Assembly (NCBI GenBank): GCA_949987565.1
Contig: OX465104.1
Span: 11,391,704 to 11,455,703, forward strand
From: Luidia sarsii
Taxonomy: Eukaryota > Echinodermata > Asteroidea > Paxillosida > Luidiidae
Length of the DNA stretch: 64,000 bases
Reading direction: 5' to 3'
Shown here: one piece after another, positions 26,827-37,200 of the stretch
How positions within the stretch are numbered: the first letter of the stretch is position 1
Layout: each line of letters starts with the position of its first letter
Translations under genes and position numbers: made by a program
Notes under the pieces: generated by a model
Seen by the model: the letters and a program-made list of their open reading frames with translations, nothing else
The model's database searches: none
Told to the model about the DNA's origin: nothing

Positions 26827-26986
26827 TTCTTCGGTTTCTTCAAGGGATATGTGGGGCATCGCAGATGGCAGTCACATCGCATGACAGGTAGTCCCGAGTT
26901 GTCGATGGCAAAGGTGATGTTTTGCAGCAAAATCAGAGGGACAGGAGTTCACACCATAGAGTGACAATGCCTAGACTGGATTAGAC
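26827..26986 (-). pseudogene. Exon-like segment Y, copy 1
   Basis: A 160-nt segment (- strand) lies between ATTACAG and GTAAGTATC, both good splice signals. A frame containing ITF, SGL and MRCDCH boxes is shared with copy 2, but copy 1 has a TAG near the start of the frame that is open in copy 2. It is probably broken or non-coding. The product is not recognised. Confidence 0.35.
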
Positions 26987-27338
26987 CTGTAATGAGAATA
27001 TAACACAATACATGTTACAACATGCATCCTTCTTGTTGAAAGTGAAAGATTTCTTTTCAGATTTTAGACTGATCCCTCCCCAAACAACTGTATATCATCT
27101 ACATCACCAGTATGAGTTGAAGACCGATTGAAAATATTAGAATTTAATTCAGTACCAAAGAAAAACTGGATTGTTCCAAGGAAAATAAGGAGACATTTAG
27201 ACAACAATTGTGAAATTCTAAACATTTGGGAAATGTTCTTTGGTGGACAGGTCGTCAGGATTTTATGAAAAGGATTTCTTGCAAAACTGTTTCAGCTGCT
27301 GTAAAAAAAAATCACCCGAATCTAGCAAATATAATTAC

Positions 27339-27424
27339 TTTATGACATCTTCGTTTGCGATGGACAGGCAACATCACTGGCTGGAATGGTGAAATCTCCT
27401 CAGTTGGCGTCTTCACATGATCAT
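27339..27424 (-). pseudogene. Exon-like segment X, copy 2
   Basis: This 86-nt homologue of 26,549-26,635 lies between CTGTTTTAG and GTAATTA. It is one nucleotide shorter than copy 1, so the shared peptide SPFQPVMLPVHRK is reached in a different phase from the acceptor. That mismatch argues that at least one copy is not coding. Confidence 0.35.
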
Positions 27425-27926
27425 CTAAAACAGAAAAAAGATACAACAAAGTCCAATAACTAACCATTTAAAATGCTTTAGCATATTGTTCCGAATTCAT
27501 CTTTCATTGTTGGCATGCAAACTTCCTTCTTTTAGTCAACGTACAGTCAACTACAGTCAAATTTGCATAGCGGCCACCCACGGGACCAGAGAAAGTGGCC
27601 ACAATGGAGAGGTGGCCTCTTGATAAAGGTTTCAACATAAACATATACATGTATGGACATGTGTTCGTGCATGTTTCTACATGTGTACATGTGTATAAAT
27701 ATAAACAGTGCACAAATCGATTTAATAAGTTCAATGAGAGAATAAAGGGGTGATCACAACACACACGTTTCATCATAGCCCTACATGAATTTATTTTCTC
27801 CTTTTAACAAACATGTAGTTGTACATTTCATTCCCCAATGTTAGGTTATGTTTTACCCATGGTCAGTAAGATGAAGTTAATAAATGACTAAAACCCTTTA
27901 TTTCTTCGTTGGCCGGAATGTGAAAG

Positions 27927-28619
27927 TTTAAAGAGCAACTTCAACGTTTTGAAAAAAAAATGAGATTAAGTAAATGTACATGTATACTATGGATAGATTG
28001 GTCAACAGCAAACCAAAACAGAATGGAATTATGGGCCGAAAATGACAGCGGGAGAAATAAGAGACATTTTCTTTCAACCCTAAGTCAGCCCGATTCCTGA
28101 AACGCACGAGATCAACTCCCGTGTTTACTTCTGTGCCTGTGACGTCACAGTGGGACAGAAATCATAACACATCCACGCCAGCCTACGGTGAACAGTGCTG
28201 CTGTATGTATTTCGTTTGCGATTTTGCCTCCGTGCGAAGGATTTTTAGCGTCAGTTGGCTCTACATGTGTACCTGTACATTTAGAGACTAAAATGTTGAG
28301 TTCCTCTAGAGAGGGTGGCGAGGAATATCCCTCACATACGAATACGATAGTAGTAATGAAGAACGACGGCACAGGGCCTGCTGTTGTGGTTCATGGTGGG
28401 CGAGCTATATCGTATTGAACCCATGGCTATGGCCCAGCACGAAGGCACGAAGCCACCGCGCACGACGGTCATGATAGCCGGTCGCCCCACTCACATGCCC
28501 GGTGGGTCACTCCGATAATCATGCTGCGCTTTATCACTCTTGCGTCAAATACTCTCACGACTTAAATAGCAAACCTGCGTAAGGTTTCCATGTTGATTTT
28601 TGTTGAAGTTGCCCTTTAA
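27927..28619. mobile_element. 693-bp TIR element with CpG-rich interior
   Basis: The left end TTTAAAGAGCAACTTCAAC is matched at the right end by GTTGAAGTTGCCCTTTAA. The interior is unusually CpG-rich and holds the palindrome TGTGACGTCACA near 28,139, a CRE-type site. It lies between segments X2 and Y2, so it inserted after the cassette arose or marks its decay. No transposase is seen; it is non-autonomous. Confidence 0.65.
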
Positions 28620-28794
28620 TCTCAATACAAATGTACACGCATTGTTCAAATACAGTGGCCTTAATATCAAAACTTGCACCCATGTATAATGTCGATCAGG
28701 ACTTTGAAAGGTGGCCGATACGGACAAGAGGCTGTTTTATAAAGGTGGCCAGATATATGCAGGTTTCAAACAAAGAGACAAAGTTCGTACTTAC

Positions 28795-28975
28795 AGTGAT
28801 TTCTTCCAAGGGGTTCTTCAGGTGATACTGTTTATTAGAGTGGCATCACCAATGGCAGTCACATCGCATAAAGGATAGCCCTGAATCGCCGTAGCCAAAG
28901 GTGATCTTCCGAGGCAGACTCATCAGAGGGACAGGAGTTCGCATTATTGGTGACATGGCCACGGCTGGATTTGAC
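28795..28975 (-). pseudogene. Exon-like segment Y, copy 2
   Basis: A 181-nt segment (- strand) lies between TTGTTGCAG and GTAAGTACG. One frame is open from the acceptor for about 40 codons (SNPAVAMSPIMRTPVPL at its start) and ends in TGA after CDCHW. It is longer than copy 1 because of an insertion before the donor. The product is not recognised. Confidence 0.35.
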
Positions 28976-29099
28976 CTGCAACAAGAATACAACACAACAT
29001 AATACATTACAACATGCATCCATGTATGACACCAGCGTTTCAGCTGATCTAAAAGTGTTCAGGAATATTCCTTAATTAATGTTCAAAACTAACAGCAAC

Positions 29100-30345
29100 A
29101 ATTTGCAAAAGGAAATGCTTATTTTAGAAAGATACTGTATGTCTTCCTACACGTCCTAAGTTGGGAACGATTTTAGTCCAAAGATAGGAATGGATTCTTC
29201 CTGAATCGTTTTATGAATTAGGACGTTACGAATGTTCCTATTGTTAGGATTTTTTCTGCACTGAGGAAAATTACTCTTCCTAATTCCATGATAGAAATAT
29301 TCCTAACTTTTATGACATAGAGCCCAGATCACATTTTTTGCCATCAAAACAGAAATTACTGCCACACTTTTTCAGCAAACATACAGACATCCTCATTCCC
29401 AACCAAGGGTTGCACTAAACTTACTGACATTTATTTACAAAGCAAGAAACCAGATTAGAAAATAGAAGACCACATATATCAAGTTACTAGCTTACTAGTA
29501 CAGATAACAATTTTAAATTTGAAAATTAGGGAAAATACAGGGAACAGTAAACTGGTAAAGATAAATATTAACTGCAAAAGCATCTGGTTAGTCAGTACTG
29601 TTTTCAGTGTATGAATTTTTAAACAAAATAATTAAAAAGAGAAAATAGACTATTTCCCTTTGCCTACAATTCCAGCACTGATGACAACTCAACTAAACTT
29701 GTAGGAAAGCCATATAAATACAACAACTGTTTATATTTCAAGGCCTGGGTTCAAGTCCCAGTCAAAGTTTTCTCTGCCAATTTTTCAATTTGGTCAAAAA
29801 GTCAGTTTTTCCTTGGCTTGTTTGACTTGAAAAAGTTGAATTGAAAAAGCTGCATTCACTTTGTGTAATCCCTGACGCGAGCTGCCAGGTTTAAATTCCA
29901 TGTGTACATGTACTTGTTTCTCCCAAATCATACAGAATCCTAGTTTCCTACTGCAGGAAATTGTAGGATTTTGGGTACTTAAGAGTTGATGCATTGTGGG
30001 AATTTGCAGGAATGGGGTCATAAGGCGGTTCTGCCATGATGTTTTGAGGATGATCTTGTAGGATTGGGGCTCCATGGGACAAACACCAAAATAGGATTTT
30101 GAAGGATTCGGGTCATTGTAATTTATTAGCCACAGAAAAACAAAAGAAGTTTTTTGTCTTTTCAAAAATTTCAAAAGTAAAAAAATTTACTTTCAAAAAT
30201 TCAGTGCAGGATTTTGCAGGATTCGGGCAGTGGTGCACCGCCAACAGTATTGCAGGATTGTGTAGGATTTGGGTCATATTGGGCTTTTAACACTGAAGGA
30301 TTGTAGGATCCTGCAGGATTTGGGCCATGAGCAAAAAAAAAAGTG
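29100..30345. repeat. Intergenic repeats rich in GCAGGATT boxes
   Basis: 29,740-29,830 is a 3' fragment of a SINE (GGTTCAAGTCCCAGTCAAAG plus the CAGTTTTTCCTTGGCTTG tail). From 29,940 to 30,320, boxes such as TGCAGGATTTGGGCC recur irregularly. The same family occurs inverted at 62,560-62,830 and weakly at 41,215-41,300. No gene is seen. Confidence 0.55.
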
Positions 30346-30349
30346 TGGG

Positions 30350-30600
30350 GAGTTAGGGTTGTTGAATTGCAAAGACTAGTTGACTATTTGGCAGGTCACC
30401 ATCTAACTCTAAGGGCTGGATACATGTAGCTCAGATGAAAAAACACTGGTGCGTTATTCTAGAGCCCGGTAGAGGTCTCGGGTTCAAGTCCCGGTCCAGT
30501 CAAAGTTTTCTTTGGAGCAGCCAATTTTCAAATTTGTCCAAGATGTTCCCAGTCAGTTTTTCCTTGGTTGGTTTGAATATAACAAGATCAATATAGCAAC
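30350..30600 (+). mobile_element. tRNA-derived SINE
   Basis: A pol III A-box-like TAGCTCAGATG near 30,427 is followed about 50 bp later by the B box GGTTCAAGTCC near 30,480, then by a shared tail ending in CAGTTTTTCCTTGGTTGG. A related copy lies inverted near 37,200-37,330. Tail fragments occur at 29,740, 47,490-47,610 and 62,860-62,940. It does not fold as an intact tRNA. Confidence 0.7.
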
Positions 30601-30918
30601 TGTAACTGCTAAGTGCTTATAAATAGTTATACTACAGTGTAGTTATAGGGTAGTCTGAGTGACTTACTCCTTTAGTCCCTTATAATCGCCTTTTTCTTTT
30701 AATTTTGAGGGGGTCAGGCAATAGTACTAAGTAGGGTGTTTTCAGGGTAGTTGCGGTAACTGTAACCCTCACGTCTCCCGACCTTCAGGAGGACGAGGGT
30801 TACATGTTTGTTACCGCAACCATTTTCAGTGTAAAATCTGGGGGGTTTCAGTCAGGGGTAGTCATGGAGTCGGGAAAAAAAATGATTTGCTCCTTTGCTC
30901 ATGTTTTCCTGCTAGCCT

Positions 30919-31411
30919 TAGTCCCACTTACTGGGCCGCTAGGAGCTCCTCTGAAACGATTTGTGTGTTGATCTGTCGCACTAGCGTCCCACCACGTCTT
31001 TAGAATATAAAACAGACATTCTCAACAGATGGCCTAAAAGTGCCTGGAAATTGCGTCAAAAGATTCAATAACAGCACCTGCTGGATTCTACACATGTCAA
31101 GATGAACAAGTGGTATTTCAGCTAACGATTAATTTTTGGATTGCAATTCAGACAAAATGTCTCCTATTTCGGCATCGGACATGTCGAGCTGTTCAAAACG
31201 CAATATGTTTGTGCACCGTGTACACGATGTAAAATCTCATCATGCGCTTAAGCAATGAGCCCACATACAAACCATACTACACGAAGACTGGGTACTAGAC
31301 GTTGAGAATGTCTGTTTTAAATACTATATTAGACGCGGTGGGACGCTAGTGCGACAGATCAACACACAAATCGTTTCAGAGGAGCTCCTACAGGCCCAGT
31401 AAGTGGGACTA
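30919..31411. mobile_element. Mutator-like foldback MITE with 9-bp TSD
   Basis: The ends TAGTCCCACTTACTGGGCC and GGCCCAGTAAGTGGGACTA are perfect reverse complements. The inverted repeats extend inward for about 100 bp, including the ACGCTAGTGCGACAGATCAA region. The flanks carry the direct repeat TGCTAGCCT (30,910-30,918 and 31,412-31,420). A 9-bp duplication with long TIRs is typical of the Mutator superfamily. No coding sequence is present. Confidence 0.8.
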
Positions 31412-31420
31412 TGCTAGCCT

Positions 31421-32066
31421 ATAGTGCTAAGTCCCTTGGACCAGTACAGTAATTAAGGCAACAACAAAAAGAAGCAATTGTGAATTGTAACTTGTAAGGG
31501 TCCAAGTTACTCGGACTATGGCGGTAGGAGTGCTCGGACTACATAACTAAGGTGGGTAGAAATTAGCCATGCACCAATTTAAACCCCTTGCGCAAATCCT
31601 CATCGCCTAGACGAGCTGATAGGATAGGTTGCGCAAGTTTGGAGCACATTCAAAACCTGTGCAGGGCTTAGAATTTGAGTCCAACACACTATAGACTAGT
31701 AATACTAGTAATACTGAGTAGTATACAGTACGTACATGTACACACATTATTTACACGTGCAACACGCCTCGTCGTACATTCACTCTCTCCTCAATGCTCT
31801 ATAAACATTTTAATCATTTATAGTACTTTAAATTCACGCAGACAAAAAGCACATCTTCCTAGTGCCAACCAGGGGATACCAATATTCAGTTAAACTTACC
31901 ATGACTGGTGGATATGAGGGTTATCCGTCATTTTAAGCACTTTTGAGAAGGACTTCTGTAGTTCTGATAATGAGTTTAAAACACGTGTGTTTAAAATGTG
32001 TCAATATGAAGTGAGCCCTCTGGCGGTCAGTTGCCGCAACCCCTTTTTCCAAAACCCGCCTTCTCT
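31421..32066. other. Intergenic, no gene seen
   Basis: Unremarkable AT-rich sequence. GGGTCCAAGTTACTCGGACTA near 31,499 recurs as a related segment near 63,656. No splice-bounded or long coding frame is seen. Confidence 0.5.
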
Positions 32067-32236
32067 AGGCTCTGGCTCCGGCTTCGTCTCTGTTTATATC
32101 CAAAACCTACAAACAAATGTTGGAATTCTTTTTTTCAAAAGGCAGTACATGTTATGTATAGCATTTAGAAATGATGCCTCAGGCTTCCTGTTTTCATGCC
32201 TTGAAAGAACTAGAGACAAAGCCGGAGCCTGAGCCT
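32067..32236. mobile_element. 170-bp MITE
   Basis: The end AGGCTCTGGCTCCGGCTTCG is matched in reverse complement by AAGCCGGAGCCTGAGCCT at the other end. It is too short to encode anything. Confidence 0.7.
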
Positions 32237-32360
32237 TAATAGTAACTCCATGGTAATACTAATATTAAGCCTCAGCCAAAAAAAATTTATGTTTTCCTAT
32301 TTACAGCTCATCACGGGGCTGATTAAACAGAAACAATTTCGAGTCCAACTTTGACTTAAA

Positions 32361-32616
32361 TGTGACCCGGCACAACGACATGAGGAATATCCCACCAAAC
32401 ACTTTTTGAGTAAACAACGCCTGAAGTTAAAGTATCTTCACAATTCGATTACAAATAAAAAATTTTTTTTTTGCATTTTCGGAAATTTTAAATACCGTAT
32501 TAGAGGATATTATATTTGATATCATTTGAAAGCTAATGGTATACTCTTTCACATCATTAGAAAATCTAAAAATCTCCAAAGTGGGGCTATTCCTCATTAT
32601 GCTGTGCCGGATCACA
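32361..32616. mobile_element. 256-bp MITE
   Basis: The left end TGTGACCCGGCACAACGACA pairs with the right end GCTGTGCCGGATCACA, with the TGAGGA/TCCTCA step also inverted. Confidence 0.65.
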
Positions 32617-34182
32617 AAATATTCAGAGTGCTTTCTATTTGTGTTTGAAGTGTGTTTTGCTACATTATCACCTGTAGTTTGTAAAAATTTGGATATGGCT
32701 GTTGCAATACATTTTTGGGGGGTCATATTTCTTTGAAAGAAAACTTCAACCATAGCTTAAAGGAACTGCTTGAGGATATCTTTGAGTAATATCACTGTCA
32801 TTCTGGCATTTGGGAAAGATTCTGTCACTAATCGAAGCACCAGGCCAGTTACCTCTTTTGGCAGATAATTTTTTTATAATGTGGCAATTCCAACCAACAA
32901 ACCCCAAAGAGAAACTGAAGGAGGACACCATTAATGCTCTTGCGGATCTGTTTATTTCAACAAATAAAAATAATATTCACAAAGAACCAATTAAAAGAAA
33001 CATTGAAAACAGTAAAATAATGACTTTTTAGATGGTGATAAATCCCGCAAAAAAAATCAATTATAACCGACTGATAGTTTGTTTTGAAATTCTGTACAAA
33101 AGTTCATTACATTCATGATAAACAAGAATACATGTAGTGCATGTAGCTTTTGAATGTTAATTTAAAATCTTTTGATTCCCAATATCAGTACACAAAATAC
33201 CCCGGGCAAATCCTAAATCACATTCAAGTGCTATTATTTGCTTTTATGAATCACTGTTCTTCATACGTCCACTTTTAGCCCATTTTGTGCATAACTACAA
33301 ATGTAACTCAAATAAATAATGTATGTACACTTTAAGTATTATACAGCAACAGATGAGGTGCCAATAGAGCAAGATGTAGTAACTCTACACAACACGTATA
33401 AATCAGCAACTTCTTCACGGACAAAGTTTGTTAACTTGTCCTCAAGCTAAATTTGTCACTTTGTGAAAACACAGATATTTTGTGAAACAACATACTGCAA
33501 GTACAGTGCCTATGTGACTTTGTGTGGGTTTACATGAACAAACTGGAGTCAGAGTGACTGGTTAGTGAATAAAAATGCTTGTCAAAATCTCTCCAGGACA
33601 GACATTGGAGAAGGGTCCTCAAGGACTATTATGAACATCCTTGTGCAAATATACATGTGCAGAAACAGGAAAAAGTTTGAGACCTCATAACAGCTGAGTA
33701 TACTGAGTTGCAATAGTGCATGTGATATGCAGAACCATGAAGAACATCTTCAAAATAGGTCCAATGCAATATACTGATCCAACCAAACAGGTCAATATGA
33801 CCAAACAGTTCAATGAACATGATGAAGCTATGGACCCAATAAACCACAAGCTCCTGTGCAGCATAACGGTCTCAACTATCAGCAAGAGTCAGCAAGGAAT
33901 GCTGACTACAGTCCGCTCGCCATTTGAGCCAAAACTCGGCCTCATTCAATGTCATGCCATGCCCCCTCCTCCAGTCCACGCACAGCTGGCCTGTCGGGAG
34001 TCTTCATCGCCTGTCAGTCAAGAGTGGTGCCAAATTCCATGCTGCCATACGAACAACAGCACACAGTCCAGACCAGTGCTGTGAGTATGACTCCAGGCTC
34101 TTCTTACAGTGAATGGACTGTGGTCTCCCTCTCCAGTCCCCTTTTCGTCAATGTTACTACTCCACTGGGACTCCGCTCGTGT
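32617..34182 (-). other. Probable RRN3 3' UTR and downstream flank
   Basis: This lies directly downstream (- strand) of the RRN3 stop codon at 34,183-34,185. A possible AATAAA poly(A) signal lies at about 32,951-32,956, but nothing else marks the transcript end. Small frames on either strand have no homology I recognise. Confidence 0.4.
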
Positions 34183-34293
34183 TCAGCTCCTGAAGCCGGG
34201 CGAGATGCAAGCGGCACTGGTCGGTGTAATCCCCAGGGGGAGGTCCCTGTCCCACTCCTCGTATTGCACAAACTCGTCCTCCTCCTCCGCCCC
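34183..34293 (-). CDS. RRN3: RRN3 exon 16 and stop (residues 574-609)
   Basis: A 111-nt terminal exon after TCTCGGCAG, ending in TGA at 34,183-34,185. An acidic EEEDEF stretch and LPLGITPTS correspond to the vertebrate DEDDDF and IGITPSS C-terminal motifs. The serine-rich tail after the GITP motif is shorter than in vertebrates. Confidence 0.9.
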   Translation of the reverse strand, partial: GAEEEDEFVQYEEWDRDLPLGITPTSAACISPGFRS

Positions 34294-37200
34294 CTGCCGA
34301 GAAAACAGCCAAATGTACATCAACCCACTGAAGAGGAGGGGGGGGGTCTGACATTTCAATCCTAACAGGAACTGTCTCAGAAGTCCAAAGTACCTTCAAG
34401 CAAGGTCCTGCTATGATGAAAACATCAGGCCCTCTGATTTTTTTTTTGAGATCTGCAATTTGGGTCATTACAGATGGTATTCAGATTGCAAAATGTTTGT
34501 ATTTTGTACTGAGAAAAGAGGAATAACAGTGCTCTGTCGATGACTGAATGCCAGTGCTTTCCAGTAGGTCTGAAATGAGTATGGTAAGATGTTGACAGAG
34601 ATCGCTGTGGCAACACACGGGCAGTGTTGGTCACGTGACTGCGGTTCTCTGTCCGTTACTGTCTGTGCCGTACACATAACTGAGATTTGTGGGTGGTGCA
34701 AATCCCAACCAAATTCGAGCACAATGGAAGAATTCAATCATCTACCATTTAGTATTGTATGACTCAGGCCATTCTACTATGCAAGCTGTTTGGAAAATTG
34801 ATTTACAGAATGAACAGCTGGGAAGTGCATAAGCTTTTCTTTAGAGAAGGAGTATGGCTCTGAAAAGAGCCGGTAACTCAATGTTTTGGGTAGTGTGTAC
34901 TCTGCCTGTCGTCAAGATACACTCCCACTCCCGTCGTCAGCGGATGTCTCCTGACAAAGGGCAGAGTACACACTACCAGAAACATTGAGTTACCGGCTCT
35001 TTTCAGAGCCACACAAGATGATGTGCATGGTGTCATCGCAAACCTCCTATTTGGTATTTCCACCATGTAAACCTTCGAATCTTATCTGCATAAGCTTTTG
35101 TAGTGACAATTACCTCATCGGATGCAATGAGGGGAACAATTAAATTACACATTTTCACCAACACAAATTAGGATACATCTGAAAGATTGTCACTGTACAA
35201 ATATTCATCAACCACACAACCTGGATCAGCTTGGTGGTCAAATGAGCAAGATATCTGCACTTGAAAGTAGGCATTGTTGGATTGAAATCCTGCCAAACTT
35301 TCCTGGTTTTTTCTTCTTCAAGTAACCATTTGGACAAACCAGTGAGCAAAATGATTACTAGCCACTGGGCAAAGGGAAAACCCTCATTAAAGTCTGTCAC
35401 TACCACCATTGCATGCTAGAAAAAAAAACAAGGCAAATAACCGGAAAACAAATGTTTCAAGCCAGGAAAAAAATAAAAAATAATAAAAGTAAAAGTAAAA
35501 AGAGCGGTATACCAGTCACAAAGCACTGGACGTCGCATTAATGTTAGCTGGTAACCCATTAATACCCGGCTAACTGTGTACACTCACCTTACTGGCAGTG
35601 TCTTCCTCGGGCTTGCAGCCTTCCCATGGTCTGTACAGTGACTGCACAAATTTGCCAGATCTGGATGATAAAAGATCAAAAATGCAAAATTAGATTGACA
35701 AAGTCTCAAAATTGTTACTCAAAGTAAATACAAAAAAACTGTTGCAATCTACTCACTGACAATAATGACCTGCCATACATAAATCTCAAGAGTTAGAGGG
35801 CCTGAGGTTTTGATCCTAGCCTTTGAGAAAGGTCCTGCTAGGATCGAAACCTCGGGCCCTCTAACTTTTGATGAAAATGTTATTCTTTACAGATTTGAAT
35901 TTTGGTCATTTTTAATCAGTAAGCAGTTTGCAACAATTCGAATATACTGCTTGCCGACTTCAACAACCCAAATCGCACATTTCAAAAATTCTTCGACAGC
36001 CTTCAGTTTTGATCCTAGCAGGACCTCTTTCAAAGGTAGAATCCAACCCATTTATAAAAATATATTTGATCGTTTTATCGTATGACACTCAAAAAGCTAG
36101 ATCACACACGTCGGACACGATCGCTCAGATCACGGCCAGGGAGGTCAGTCGGCAGTTACCTTGGCAACAAGTAGGGGTCAAAGGGGAAGAAGGAGTCCAG
36201 GGCGTTGTCCTGGGAGGAGCTGGCCTGGGTCTTGGCCACCTGCAGGAGAGAGCGGTTGTTGCGCTCCATGATGGTGTAGCAGTAGGCCACCTGGTACTTC
36301 CTGTGCGGACACCGACAAAGACAGACCAGAGGGTGGTTGTCAGAGGAGGAAATGAGAAACACCTCTTGGGTTCCTTCCAGAGACTCTTTTTTTTTTCAAG
36401 GTGAGGGAAGATAAAAACCGGCATCCGATTTCACACAAAGTCTACCAGCTTTCCTCTTTGTCCTTTGTTTCTCATCCGTGTCATATTCACTCTCTTCCCC
36501 CTTCCTTCATGTACATGTATCTGTTTTTCCCTTGTCACTCTGCCTTTGAGAAAGGTCCTGCTAGGATCGAAACGTCAGGCCCACTAAATTTTGAGATTTA
36601 CATTTTGGTAATCTTAAGCTGTTTGCAATATTTTTGTATATCACAAAGTCTGGGACTAACATTAAAGAGCCTTTTTAAATTTGTTTATCTTTTTTTCTAA
36701 ATGAGATGAGCCTGGTATGATGTCCACAGAGATCGCCGTGGCAACACACGGGAGGTGTTGGTCACGTGACTGCGGCTCTCTGTCTTGTTACTGTCTGTGC
36801 CGTACACATAACTGAGATTTGTGGGTGGTGCAAATCCCAACCAAATTCAAGCACAATGGCAGAATTCAATAGTCTACCATCCGTTATTGTATGACTCAAG
36901 CCATTCAACTATCAGCAAGCTGTTCGGAACATTGTTTTACCGCTGAGTAATAACAACTTTAGGGTAGCAATTACAGAATGAACAGTTGGGAAGTGCATAA
37001 ACTTTTCTTAAGAGAAGGAGTATGGTTCTGAGAAGAGCCGGTATCTCAACGTTTCGGGAAGTGTGTACTCTGCCCATCATCAGGATACACTCGCACTCCC
37101 GTCCAGGCAGACTACACACTACCCAAAACGTTGAGTTACCGGCTCTTTTCAGAGCCATACTTTTCTTAAGAGATGATGTACACAGTGTCACTACTTTTTT

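Noticed and set aside
26596..26964. 122-codon + strand frame
   Set aside because: It lies antisense to two better supported splice-bounded segments and has no recognisable domain.
30420..30495. tRNA gene
   Set aside because: A- and B-box-like motifs are present but the sequence does not form a cloverleaf with a plausible anticodon arm. It shares a tail with other copies, so a SINE is the better call.
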